This document shows positions 1 through 7,819 of a stretch of 34,749 nucleotides of DNA, in pieces. The position numbers and the translations under genes were made by a program. Numbering within the stretch: the stretch's first letter is position 1; every line of letters begins with the position of its first letter. Location: assembly GCA_003157485.1 (NCBI GenBank), contig PMJQ01000179.1:1-34749 (forward strand), read 5' to 3'. Below the pieces are notes generated by a model. It saw nothing but the letters and a program-made list of their open reading frames with translations. It did not search any database and was not told the origin of the DNA. The stretch is from Ignavibacteriota bacterium (GTDB lineage Bacteria; Bacteroidota; Ignavibacteria; UBA10030; UBA6906).

Positions 1-107
1 TCCTTAAGAGCCTCCGTCAGATACCGCACGACGAGGATCTTCTTCCCCTCCATGTTTCCGGTTTTTCTCGTCGCGACGACGTTCCCGATGACTTCGGCGA
101 GCTTCAT
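1..107 (-). CDS. BMC vertex protein (EutN/CcmL family), 5' part only
   Basis: The first 35 codons are visible; the rest lies beyond the left edge. The residues read MKLAEVIGNVVATRKT, then GKKILVVRYL, which is the typical opening of the EutN/CcmL (Pfam EutN_CcmL, BMC-P) pentameric proteins that cap the vertices of bacterial microcompartment shells. Family members are about 90-100 residues, so roughly a third is seen. The ATG at 105-107 lies 3 nt after the pduL stop, so the two are surely co-transcribed and probably translationally coupled. Pairing with pduL argues strongly for a metabolosome (aldehyde-processing BMC), not a carboxysome. Which BMC-P paralog this is cannot be decided from the fragment. 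Confidence 0.85.
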   Translation of the reverse strand, partial: MKLAEVIGNVVATRKTGNMEGKKILVVRYLTEALK

Positions 108-110
108 GGA

Positions 111-830
111 TCACATCCGCCCGAGAAATTCCACGTGCGTCTCATCGCGGACATTCGCCGCGTTGGCGTCGTCCGTGTCCAGGTGAATCTGAAGGAGCCA
201 GCCGTCGTTCGTCCGGACGAGGACGTTCTCAAAGACGGTGCTCTTCACTCCCGCCACACGCACCCTGCAGAGATCACCTTCGCTCACGCCGAGCCGCGCG
301 GCGTCCGCGTTCGTCATGTGAATGTGCCGGCTCGCGATAATGGCGCACCGCTCCAGATACACGGAGCCGCGGGGCCCGACGAGCGTCAGGGGCGACGCGG
401 CGCCGAGGGTTCCGGAATTCGCGACCGGCGGATCAATCCCGAGGAAGACGGCGTCCGTCAGGGACACCTCGACCTGATCATACGTCCGGAGCGGGCCGAG
501 TATGCGCACACCCGGGATGCTCCTGAGTTTCGGCCCGACGATTGTGAGCGTGTGCGCCGATGCGAATTCCCCCGGCTGGTAGAGCGGCCGCAGATTCTCG
601 AACGCGGCTTCCGCTCCGAAGAGCAGATGAAACGTCGCGTGGGTGAGATGAATATGCCTGTTCGAGACGCCCAGGGGAATAGTCCGGGGGCCCGCGCCGG
701 ATGCGGGCTTCCGTCCGGCGGCGCCCGCCTTCAGGACAAGGCTGACCTCGCGCACGATGAGGTCAACAAGCTCGTCATGGGAACGGGCCTCAGACCGCTT
801 TTCACACCCGCACGGTGCGGTACTTCCCAC
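111..830 (-). CDS. pduL: Phosphate propanoyltransferase PduL (BMC-associated phosphotransacylase)
   Basis: This 239-residue protein converts acyl-CoA plus phosphate to acyl-phosphate plus CoA inside metabolosomes, recycling CoA for the aldehyde dehydrogenase. Two PduL hallmark histidine motifs are present, SNRHIH at residues 56-61 and SRHIHM at 167-172, one in each beta-barrel half, where the family binds zinc. Residues about 18-35 (DELVDLIVREVSLVL) form a predicted amphipathic helix followed by a Gly/Ala/Pro-rich linker up to about residue 50, the layout of an encapsulation peptide. The start is GTG at 828-830, chosen because AAGGAG lies 8 nt upstream; no in-frame ATG precedes the helix. It sits 24 nt after deoR and 3 nt before the vertex-protein gene. 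The acyl group (propionyl from 1,2-propanediol/lactaldehyde) is inferred from the rhamnose genes alongside. Confidence 0.93.
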   Translation of the reverse strand: MGSTAPCGCEKRSEARSHDELVDLIVREVSLVLKAGAAGRKPASGAGPRTIPLGVSNRHIHLTHATFHLLFGAEAAFENLRPLYQPGEFASAHTLTIVGPKLRSIPGVRILGPLRTYDQVEVSLTDAVFLGIDPPVANSGTLGAASPLTLVGPRGSVYLERCAIIASRHIHMTNADAARLGVSEGDLCRVRVAGVKSTVFENVLVRTNDGWLLQIHLDTDDANAANVRDETHVEFLGRM

Positions 831-854
831 TTCTCGCGCTCCTTCCGATTGCCG

Positions 855-1634
855 TCAGTTCACCATCGTGATCTGGACGCCGAGTTTTTCAATCTTCTCC
901 AGGGCTCCGGCCGGCGCGGTGCTGTCGGTGATGATCCGCCGCACCTGATTGAGGGAGGCGTAGCTCGCAAGGCCGGTCTGGTAGAACTTGCTGCCGTCCG
1001 CAAGGACAATGATCTCGCCCACTTTCCCGACGATGGTCTTCTTCAATTCGATCTCAAGCAGGTGCGTGTCCGTAAGGCCGTTCTCCGGCGATATCCCCCA
1101 CGCACCGAGAAACGCCTTCTGGATGTTCAGGTCGTTGAAGAATCCCTGCGTCGGCAACCCGGCGATGGAACCCGACGCGTGCCTGAGGTACCCGGACGGC
1201 ATCAGGACGTTGATGTTCTGGCAGCCCATGAGCTCAATGGCGGTCCAGACTCCCGTCGGGATTACGGTGACATCCTTGAGTTCATCCCGTGCGCGCAGCG
1301 CGTGCGCAAGCGCAAGGACAGTCGTGCTCGAGTCCAGGAGGACGGATTCCAGCGACCCGACAAGCTTTGCGGCCTCCTGCCCGATCTTCTGTTTGATGTG
1401 CGAATTCAGGCTCTTCCTTGTCTGAAACGTATACTCCTGCCGGACGCGCTCCTCGACAAGCCTTGCCCCGCCGTGCGTCCGGGAGATCTTCCCAAGCTTT
1501 GCGAGCGTGTCCAGGTCGGACCTGATCGTCACCTCGGTCACCGAGAGGAGGTAGCTCAGTTCCCGGACCGTCACGATCTCCCTTCCGGCGAGCGCATCAA
1601 GTATTTTCTGACATCGGAGTGAAATCAGCACCAT
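855..1634 (-). CDS. DeoR-family transcriptional regulator
   Basis: A 259-residue repressor-type protein. Residues 6-57 form the DeoR winged helix-turn-helix, with recognition helix SVTEVTIRSDLDTL (31-44) and the wing signature THGGA (53-57). The C-terminal DeoRC sugar-phosphate sensing domain follows, with DSSTT (101-105) for phosphate binding, the FLGAWGISPENGLTD segment and the late ADGSKF motif. DeoR proteins usually respond to a phosphorylated sugar intermediate; here a rhamnose-derived phosphate is a reasonable guess. It is the first gene of the pduL-BMC transcription unit and probably controls it and perhaps rhaA/rhaT. Upstream DNA carries several TTTCG/CGAAA elements typical of DeoR-family operators. 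The ATG at 1632-1634 has AGGGGG close upstream. Confidence 0.93.
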   Translation of the reverse strand: MVLISLRCQKILDALAGREIVTVRELSYLLSVTEVTIRSDLDTLAKLGKISRTHGGARLVEERVRQEYTFQTRKSLNSHIKQKIGQEAAKLVGSLESVLLDSSTTVLALAHALRARDELKDVTVIPTGVWTAIELMGCQNINVLMPSGYLRHASGSIAGLPTQGFFNDLNIQKAFLGAWGISPENGLTDTHLLEIELKKTIVGKVGEIIVLADGSKFYQTGLASYASLNQVRRIITDSTAPAGALEKIEKLGVQITMVN

Positions 1635-1654
1635 TGACCCCCTTTCGACAGGGG

Positions 1655-1683
1655 AAAATAGGCCCTTTTTCGTTTACTTGCAA
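1655..1683 (-). promoter_or_regulatory. Candidate sigma70 promoter of deoR-pduL-BMC operon
   Basis: On the minus strand TTGCAA (1678-1683), a 17-nt spacer and TATTTT (1655-1660) would start transcription near 1648, giving a short leader before the ribosome site of deoR. It sits within the AT-rich stretch in an otherwise GC-rich region. Prediction by eye only. Confidence 0.4.
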
Positions 1684-1690
1684 TATATTT

Positions 1691-1761
1691 ACGAATGGTT
1701 TCGATTTATTTTTGATTTAACACAAAAACGAAACCACGAAATTGACAGATAATTGGTCAAT
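1691..1761. promoter_or_regulatory. Operator-like inverted repeats upstream of deoR
   Basis: Two perfect inverted repeats are present: TGGTTTCG (1696-1703) with CGAAACCA (1729-1736), and ATTGAC (1741-1746) with GTCAAT (1756-1761). The first repeat contains TTTCG/CGAAA, a core bound by many DeoR-family regulators; a further CGAAA follows at 1737-1741 and TTTCG occurs at 1668-1672. The 151-bp gap between rhaA and deoR is otherwise empty of genes and strongly AT-rich. Autoregulation by the DeoR protein is the simplest reading; the second repeat could bind a different factor. Confidence 0.45.
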
Positions 1762-1785
1762 ATAAAAGAAGGCACGCGCAGAAGT

Positions 1786-3054
1786 TTACCTCTTGCTCAG
1801 TTCCTCAGTTTCATACTTCCCGATCTCGCCGATGAAATCCTCTCCGACCGGAACATTGTTCTTCGCGCAATAGTAGTCGTACACCGCAGCGTACGGCTTC
1901 GTCTTCAGGACCTCAAGGAACGCAAGGCGTTCAAAGTTCTTCCCCGCCTCCTCGTACCCGAGCAGCTTCGGGGTCGGCTCCAGCAGAGCGAAAATGAACG
2001 CAAGCTGCGCCGCGCGGGCACCGACGACGTAGGCGCCGATGCGGTTCAGACTGCCGTCAAAGTAGTCGAGCCCGATGCGGACCCGGTCGAGCGCCTTCGC
2101 GCGGACGATCTCCTGCGCGATGAGCTGTAACTCGTCGTTGAATATGACGACGTGATCACTGTCCCACCTGACGCCCCGGCTGACGTGCAGAAGAAGCCCG
2201 TCGACAAACGGGAGCATCGAGGAGATCTTGTCCCCGATCTGCTCCGTCGGGTGAAAATGCCCGGTGTCGAGACAGAGCCCGATGTTGCTCCTGACGGCAT
2301 ACCCCATGTAGAATTCATGTGAACCGACGGTCATCGCCTCGACGCCGAGGCCGAAGAGCTTGCACTCGACAGTATCGAAGAGATGTTCCTTCGGATACTT
2401 CACCTGGAAAATCTCGTCGAGGGATTTCTTCAGGAGGACACGGTGCCCGTTTCTGTCCACCGGCACGTCCTTCGACCCGTCCGGGATCCATATGTTGTTT
2501 CCGGCCGGCGTCCCGAGCTGATGTCCCATTTCCGCGGCGATCTTCCGGGTCCTCTTCACATGCTCGACCCAGAATTTCCTGTACGTCTCATTCTTGCTCG
2601 CGAGCGTGTATCCGCCGTCGGCATACGGATGGGAAAAGCACGTCGGATTGAAGTCGAGACCGATGCCGAGCTTCTTTGCCCAGTCGATCCACCCCTGGAA
2701 GTGCTTCACTTCGATCTGATCCCTGTCGACCTTTTCGCCCCCGAAATCGCCGTAGATCGCATGAAGGTTCAGCCGCTGATTCCCCGGAAGGAGGCTCATC
2801 ACCTTTTCGATATCCTTCTTCACCTGGCCGATCGACCGGGCCTTCCCGGGATAATTTCCCGTGACCTGGATGCCCCCGCCCCCGAGCTCGGCGCCGGGGC
2901 GTTCGAATCCGCCGACATCGTCAGTCTGCCAGCAGTGCAGACTGATCCTGACCTTGTCCATCGTCCTGAGTGCCGCGTCCGTGTCCACGCCGATCGACGC
3001 ATATTCTTCCTTCGCGTGCCGGTACGCATTTTCGACGACCTTCGGATCTTTCAT
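1786..3054 (-). CDS. rhaA: L-rhamnose isomerase
   Basis: Converts L-rhamnose to L-rhamnulose in the cytosol. The 422-residue protein follows the E. coli-type RhaA (419 residues) over its whole length: CWQTDDVGGFE (41-51), GNYPGKAR (67-74), LDFNPTCFSHP (133-143), SKLFG-like ECKLFGLG (230-237), CLDTGHFHPTE (261-271) and LLHVSRGVRWDSDHVV (288-303). The metal ligands known in the E. coli enzyme are all present with an offset of four: E230, D263, H266, H290, D298, D300 and D330. The ATG at 3052-3054 has AAGGA 9 nt upstream. It lies 95 nt after rhaT. Rhamnulokinase and rhamnulose-phosphate aldolase are not in this window and are probably to the left, with the BMC genes. Confidence 0.97.
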   Translation of the reverse strand: MKDPKVVENAYRHAKEEYASIGVDTDAALRTMDKVRISLHCWQTDDVGGFERPGAELGGGGIQVTGNYPGKARSIGQVKKDIEKVMSLLPGNQRLNLHAIYGDFGGEKVDRDQIEVKHFQGWIDWAKKLGIGLDFNPTCFSHPYADGGYTLASKNETYRKFWVEHVKRTRKIAAEMGHQLGTPAGNNIWIPDGSKDVPVDRNGHRVLLKKSLDEIFQVKYPKEHLFDTVECKLFGLGVEAMTVGSHEFYMGYAVRSNIGLCLDTGHFHPTEQIGDKISSMLPFVDGLLLHVSRGVRWDSDHVVIFNDELQLIAQEIVRAKALDRVRIGLDYFDGSLNRIGAYVVGARAAQLAFIFALLEPTPKLLGYEEAGKNFERLAFLEVLKTKPYAAVYDYYCAKNNVPVGEDFIGEIGKYETEELSKR

Positions 3055-3149
3055 TTCACGTATTCCTTATTGTCGAGACTCTTACGGCGAACGCCGCCCA
3101 CAATGACCCACACCCCCGATACGCCGGCGCTGACCAACGTGAGGGGGCT

Positions 3150-4271
3150 TCATCCGCCGACTGCAAGATAATTACCGTATCCGACAATAGCAGTAGAAAG
3201 TATCAGGGTTGCCAGTCCGGCAAAGAGCGTCCTTCTCGTCGACAACCTGGTTCCCGACCACTCCTTCAGGCCGATACCCCAGAGAGAGCTGAATATGATG
3301 ATGCTCGCCATATGGATTGTCCAGCTGGAGAACTTGTACTGCCCCATCTGTGATTCGCCCATCGTATAGAAGAAAAACTGCATGTACCAGACGACACCGG
3401 CAAGCGCGCTCAGAGAGTAGTTTCGGAGCATCGGCACACGCGCGTCGCCGGCAGTTGTTCCGCTCCCGTTTGACGGCGCGCCTCCGCCGGCGGCATCTGC
3501 GCGCAGCGTGCGGCTGAAATACTGGTAGCCGGTCCGGTTCCTGAAGTTTAGAATCGCGCACCAGATGAAGTTCGTCGTAAACCCGCCCAGGAGCACGACG
3601 CACAGTTTCGGGAGTCCGGCCCAGAGCGGAAACGTCCCGTGCCTCATCGAGATTTCAGCGATGGGGGTCGCGGCGTCGAGCCCGTAGGCGAAGGATGCGC
3701 TCATGACGCCGGAGAACGTCGCAACCAGGATTCCCTTGCGGAAGCTGAATTCTTTGATCGTCGCCTTTTTCTGTTCATCAGTCATCTCCTTCTCCTTGGA
3801 CCTGCCGGCAAGCCCCGCGATCGCGATGCCGCACAGGCACACCGCGACACCGAGGAGAATGATCAGCCCGGAATTCGTCCCCAGGACCTTGCTCATGAAC
3901 TCCCCGTGGAATATGGGGGGCATCAGCGTGCCGAACACCGCGCAGTACCCCAGGGCTACAGCCATGCCGAGGGAAAGTCCGAGGTAGCGCATCGTCAACC
4001 CGAATGTCAGCCCCCCCAGTCCCCACATGGCCCCCCAGAAATATGCCCAGAGAATGCTCTCCACCGGGGCCTCACCGAGCGTGGCGAGGAGGGCGCTCGT
4101 ATTGAGCGACGCGAGAATCCAGGGGGCGATAATCCAGCTGAAGAATCCTCCCACAAGCCAGTACACCTCCCACGACCACTTCCGCACTCCCCTGTATGGA
4201 ACGTAGAAACTGCCGGAGGCGAGTCCGCCCAGCCAGTGGAAGAACACGCCGAGTATAGGATTGGAGACCAT
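3150..4271 (-). CDS. rhaT: L-rhamnose/proton symporter RhaT
   Basis: An inner-membrane sugar symporter of the drug/metabolite transporter superfamily with about ten hydrophobic segments. The opening NPILGVFFHWLGGLASGSFYVPYRGV and the following WSWEVYWLVGGFFSWIIAPW are strongly RhaT-like, as are GLTFGLTMRYLGLSLGMAVALG and VWYMQFFFYTMGESQMG. The start is placed at the ATG at 4269-4271 (AGAGG upstream), giving 373 residues, a little longer than E. coli RhaT (344). The excess lies in a cytosolic-type insert rich in Gly/Ala near residues 270-285. It takes up free rhamnose, which fits exported alpha-L-rhamnosidase (11,628-14,417) releasing it outside. A promoter candidate lies just upstream, so rhaT-rhaA may be a separate unit. 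Confidence 0.95.
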   Translation of the reverse strand: MVSNPILGVFFHWLGGLASGSFYVPYRGVRKWSWEVYWLVGGFFSWIIAPWILASLNTSALLATLGEAPVESILWAYFWGAMWGLGGLTFGLTMRYLGLSLGMAVALGYCAVFGTLMPPIFHGEFMSKVLGTNSGLIILLGVAVCLCGIAIAGLAGRSKEKEMTDEQKKATIKEFSFRKGILVATFSGVMSASFAYGLDAATPIAEISMRHGTFPLWAGLPKLCVVLLGGFTTNFIWCAILNFRNRTGYQYFSRTLRADAAGGGAPSNGSGTTAGDARVPMLRNYSLSALAGVVWYMQFFFYTMGESQMGQYKFSSWTIHMASIIIFSSLWGIGLKEWSGTRLSTRRTLFAGLATLILSTAIVGYGNYLAVGG

Positions 4272-4399
4272 TGCGTTCGATGCCTCTGTAAAGGATGGAA
4301 ATGTTCCCGGCGCCGCACTCCAGATGCAGCAGACCCCTCCCCCGGTCTTCCCGGAAAAGGGGTCATCACTACACACCGATTTCGCCCGGCGCGCAACCC

Positions 4400-4428
4400 A
4401 CAGTAGCGTTCCTGAGTTTCAAAGTCAA
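4400..4428 (-). promoter_or_regulatory. Candidate promoter of rhaT-rhaA
   Basis: On the minus strand TTGACT (4423-4428), exactly 17 nt, then TACTGT (4400-4405), in the 176-bp gap between uxuA and rhaT. It would give a leader of roughly 120 nt before the rhaT start. The gap and this site suggest that rhaT-rhaA can be transcribed apart from the uronate genes. Confidence 0.4.
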
Positions 4429-4447
4429 GAGCAAGAACCCGCGCAGG

Positions 4448-5638
4448 TCACAATCCCAGAGACCGGGTTATCCCGAGCTCCAGCCCGCGCAGTTCCGCCA
4501 GCGCCCTCATCCTCCCGAAGAGGGAATATCCGGGGTAGATCCCTTTCCGGGATTCATCCGGAATCATAAGATGGCCGTGGTCGGGGCGCATCGGCATGCG
4601 GTTGTCTTTCCTCCCCGCCTCAGCCCTCCGCTTCTGTTCGCCGAGGAGCGTCCGCATGACGGCGTACATATCAACATCGCCTTCAAGGTGATTTTCTTCG
4701 AGAAAGTCCCCTTCGCTGTTGCGCGCGACGTTTCTGAGGTGAATGAAATTGATCCTCGCGGCAAATTTCTCCGCCATCGCGGGGACGTCGTTCTTCATCC
4801 CGGCGCCGAGAGACCCCGTGCAGAACGTGAGGCCGTTGGCGGACGAATCCACGGCTTCAAGAATCCGCCGGAGGTCCGATTCATTGCTCACGACGCGCGG
4901 GAGGCCGAGGAGAGTACGGGGCGGGTCGTCCGGGTGAATCCCCAAGAGGACGCCTGATTCCTCCGCCACAGGGATGATCTCCTTTATGAAGTCGTACAGA
5001 TTCCGCCTGAGGTCCGCGTCACCGACATCACGATAGCCGTTCAAGGCCGATCTGAGACCCTCGAGAGAGAAGGCCTCGAGTGAACCAGGAAGGCCCAGAA
5101 GAACCGTTTCGACAAGCCGGTCTTTCTCCCGCTGCGTCATCGCATCGTGCATCTCCCGGGCCCTGCTGACCTGTTCCCGGCTGTACCCCTCTTCCGCTCC
5201 CGTGCGCCGGAGAAGGAACATGTCAAACGCCGCGAACGCGGATGCATCGAATTCCGTCGTTATCGACCCGTCCCTGAACCGGACACGCAGATCGGTGCGG
5301 GACCAGTCCAGCACGGGCATGAAATTGTAGCAGATAGTTCCGACGCCGCATTTCCCCAGATTCCGTATCGATTCCCCGTAGTTCTCGATCCACTGTCTGT
5401 ACCGGCCCGTCCGTTTCTTGATCTCTTCATGAACGGGGAGGCTCTCCGCGACCGACCACCGGAGCCCGTTCTCCTCAATCAGCCTTATCCGCTTCCCGAT
5501 CTCCTCCACGGACCATATCTCTCCGACAGGAACATGATGGAGCGCCGTGACGATCCCGGCGGCGCCGGTCTGGCGGATTTCCGGAAGGGTTACCGGGTCT
5601 CCGGGACCGAACCAACGCCAGGTCTGCTCAAGTGCCAT
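4448..5638 (-). CDS. uxuA: D-mannonate dehydratase
   Basis: Dehydrates D-mannonate to 2-keto-3-deoxy-D-gluconate (KDG), the step where the glucuronate and galacturonate branches meet. The ATG at 5636-5638 has GGAG 5 nt upstream and gives 396 residues, matching E. coli UxuA (394). Conserved blocks include EQTWRWFGPGDPVTL near the start, TALHHVP (31-37), ICYNFMPVLDWSRTDL (102-117), IHPDDPPR (234-241), FCTGSLG (272-278), INFIHLRN (296-303), and RPDHGH (351-356). C273, H300 and D353, together with the HPDD motif, are the family's metal/active-site residues. It lies 25 nt after the transporter gene in a dense operon. No KDG kinase or aldolase is present in the window. Confidence 0.97.
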   Translation of the reverse strand: MALEQTWRWFGPGDPVTLPEIRQTGAAGIVTALHHVPVGEIWSVEEIGKRIRLIEENGLRWSVAESLPVHEEIKKRTGRYRQWIENYGESIRNLGKCGVGTICYNFMPVLDWSRTDLRVRFRDGSITTEFDASAFAAFDMFLLRRTGAEEGYSREQVSRAREMHDAMTQREKDRLVETVLLGLPGSLEAFSLEGLRSALNGYRDVGDADLRRNLYDFIKEIIPVAEESGVLLGIHPDDPPRTLLGLPRVVSNESDLRRILEAVDSSANGLTFCTGSLGAGMKNDVPAMAEKFAARINFIHLRNVARNSEGDFLEENHLEGDVDMYAVMRTLLGEQKRRAEAGRKDNRMPMRPDHGHLMIPDESRKGIYPGYSLFGRMRALAELRGLELGITRSLGL

Positions 5639-5663
5639 TTTTTCTCCGTCCCGATTGTCTGGT

Positions 5664-6959
5664 TTACACCAGCTCCACCGTGTCGATCCGGGGGACAAGC
5701 AGCGCAAAGATCGCAAGCGCCAGGATGTACGCCGAACCGGCAAACATAAACACGAAAAGATAACTCCCTGTCAACTCGAGAATGAAGCCGATCGCTGCAG
5801 CAATGAGCATTCCTCCGATGGAACCCGCCATCCCACCCAGGCCGATGACCGAGCCGACCGCTTTCCGAGGAAACATGTCCGATACGGTCGTGAACAGATT
5901 CGCCGACCACGCCTGATGCGCGGCCGTCGCCAGAGCTATGAGCGCCACCGCCCACCACTGGGTGACGGTCGAGGCGACGACGATGGGAATGATGAGCAGA
6001 GCGCTCGCGAGCATGACCGTCTTCCTCGCCCTGTCGACGCTCCACCCTTTTCGGATGAGAACGCCGGAAATCCATCCCCCCCCGATGCTCCCGACGCTCG
6101 TCATCGTGTAAATGATGATGAGGGGGAGTCCCAGATGCGCCAGGTCGAGTCCAAACCGCTGATTGAGAAATTTCGGGAGCCAGTAGAGATAGAACCACCA
6201 GATCGGGTCCGTGAGGAATTTCGCCGCGACGAACGCCCATGTCTGTCGGTACGAAAGAAGGCTCCCCCACGGGATTTTTCCGGAAGGGGGATCGGGCTGA
6301 TCGCTTTGTATCAGTGCCAGTTCCTGCGCAGTGAGCTTCCCGTGCGTCTCGGGCCGGTCGTACACGAGAAGCCAGGCAATGAGCCAGACAAATCCAAGGA
6401 GCCCGGTCGCGATGAACGCCGCCTGCCACCCGTACGTGACTGTGATGAACGGAACCGCCGCCGGCGCGACGACGGCGCCGATGTTCGCTCCGGAGTTGAA
6501 GATTCCGGTGGCCAGCGCCCTTTCCCTCTTCGGGAACCACTCGGCAATCGCTTTAATCGCCGCCGGGAAATTGGCCGATTCCCCCAGTCCCAGGGCAAAC
6601 CGCGCGGCGCCGAATCCGAGCGCCGAACGTGTGACGGCGTGCGCCATGGCGGCAATGCTCCAGAGGACGATGGAGACGGAGTACCCGATTTTTGTGCCGA
6701 ACCTGTCGATCAGCCGCCCGACGACGATGAGCCCGAGCGCATACGCGGCCTGGAACGCCGTCACGATATACCCGTACTGGATCTCGTTCCATCCGATCTC
6801 CGTCTGAAGAAGCGGGGCCAGTATGCCGAGGACCTGACGGTCGATGTAGTTGATCGTCGTCGCGAAGAAGAGGAGCGAGCAGATGACCCACCGGTAATGC
6901 CCCGCTTTCAGCGGGACAGCCCCGGGGGCCGGGTCGATCACGGACGCAGAAGGTTTCAC
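5664..6959 (-). CDS. exuT: MFS hexuronate transporter, ExuT-like
   Basis: A 431-residue major facilitator of the anion:cation symporter (ACS) family with twelve predicted helices. The first helix reads VICSLLFFATTINYIDRQVLG, the ACS signature; GRLIDRFGTKIGY (loop 2-3) and ARFALGLGESANFPAAIKAIAEWFPKRERALATG (helices 4-5 region) are characteristic of ExuT/GudP-type carriers. It probably imports glucuronate, galacturonate or unsaturated uronate monomers by proton symport. The start is GTG at 6957-6959, overlapping the kduI stop by 4 nt (GTGA), so translation is likely coupled. Substrate assignment rests on the surrounding uronate genes; related carriers move glucarate or phthalate. Confidence 0.9.
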   Translation of the reverse strand: MKPSASVIDPAPGAVPLKAGHYRWVICSLLFFATTINYIDRQVLGILAPLLQTEIGWNEIQYGYIVTAFQAAYALGLIVVGRLIDRFGTKIGYSVSIVLWSIAAMAHAVTRSALGFGAARFALGLGESANFPAAIKAIAEWFPKRERALATGIFNSGANIGAVVAPAAVPFITVTYGWQAAFIATGLLGFVWLIAWLLVYDRPETHGKLTAQELALIQSDQPDPPSGKIPWGSLLSYRQTWAFVAAKFLTDPIWWFYLYWLPKFLNQRFGLDLAHLGLPLIIIYTMTSVGSIGGGWISGVLIRKGWSVDRARKTVMLASALLIIPIVVASTVTQWWAVALIALATAAHQAWSANLFTTVSDMFPRKAVGSVIGLGGMAGSIGGMLIAAAIGFILELTGSYLFVFMFAGSAYILALAIFALLVPRIDTVELV

Positions 6960-7789
6960 TTCATCACCCGCATGTCAACAGGGTCCATATCGGAAAATTC
7001 CTGGTTTTCACCCCCCATCGCCCAGACGAACGAGTAGCTGTGCGTGCCGGCCGCGGCATGGATGGACCATGCGGGAGAAATCACCGCCTCCCTGTCACGC
7101 ACGACGAGTGAACGGGTCTCCTCCGGTTTCCCCATGAGGTGCAAGGCGACGGCGTCCCCCGGGAGCCCGTAATACAGATAGACCTCTGTGCGTCTCATAT
7201 GGGTGTGCGGAGGCATGGTGTTCCAGACGCTTGCTTCGTCGAGCTCCGTGATCCCCATAACAAGCTGGCAGCTCCTGATCCCACCGGCGTGGATGTACCG
7301 GCGGATGGTCCGGGAGTTGGCGCCTGATGCCGATCCGAGAACGGCGGATTCGGCGTCCGCCCGCCGGGCAAGTGCGGTGGGATATGCCGCGTGCGCCGGG
7401 AATGAGACAAAATAGAACTGGGCCGGGTGGAGGGGATCGGCACTCGAAAACCTTATCCCGTTCACCCCTCTCCCGATGTACAGGACGTCCCCTTCAGGGA
7501 GCGCGAAGCGTCCGTCGGCGGTTGCGACTTCCCCGTTTCCCCCCACGTTGACGACGCCGAGTTCGCGCCGCTCGGTGAAGAACCCGGCCGCCATCTCCTT
7601 TTTTGCCGCCTCAAGCGGGAGTGCTTCCCCGAGCGGCATCACGCCGCCGACGATTGCCCTGTCGGCGCTGCAGTACACCATGGACAACCGCCCCGGAACG
7701 AACAGGTTCTCGAAAAGAAACGCTCTTCGCAATTCCTCCGTTGCCATCCGGGCGTACGATATGTCGTCGGGAGCAGTGCGTAATTCCAT
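6956..7789 (-). CDS. kduI: 5-dehydro-4-deoxy-D-glucuronate isomerase
   Basis: Isomerises 5-keto-4-deoxyuronate, the product formed when unsaturated uronides are cleaved, to 2,5-diketo-3-deoxygluconate. The 277-residue length equals the family norm (E. coli 278). The cupin zinc ligands are intact: H195 and H197 in PPHTHMRRTE, E202, and H244 in PAWSIHAAAGTHSYSFVWAMGGEN. The ATG has GGGAG 8 nt upstream. It lies 30 nt after kduD, and its stop overlaps the transporter start. Its substrate would be supplied by the GH105 hydrolase encoded at 22,938-24,137, linking the two operons. Confidence 0.97.
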   Translation of the reverse strand: MELRTAPDDISYARMATEELRRAFLFENLFVPGRLSMVYCSADRAIVGGVMPLGEALPLEAAKKEMAAGFFTERRELGVVNVGGNGEVATADGRFALPEGDVLYIGRGVNGIRFSSADPLHPAQFYFVSFPAHAAYPTALARRADAESAVLGSASGANSRTIRRYIHAGGIRSCQLVMGITELDEASVWNTMPPHTHMRRTEVYLYYGLPGDAVALHLMGKPEETRSLVVRDREAVISPAWSIHAAAGTHSYSFVWAMGGENQEFSDMDPVDMRVMK

Positions 7790-7819
7790 GCTGAAGTTCT
7801 CCCATTGCTTGTGATCGCG

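Noticed and set aside
135-1622. 495-codon plus-strand open frame across pduL and deoR
   Set aside because: It is antisense to two well-conserved proteins, is Arg/Asp/Pro-rich, and has no ribosome site; it is a high-GC shadow.
5547-7037. 496-codon plus-strand open frame opposite uxuA and exuT
   Set aside because: Antisense to clear uxuA/exuT coding sequence with repetitive charged composition; GC-driven artefact.
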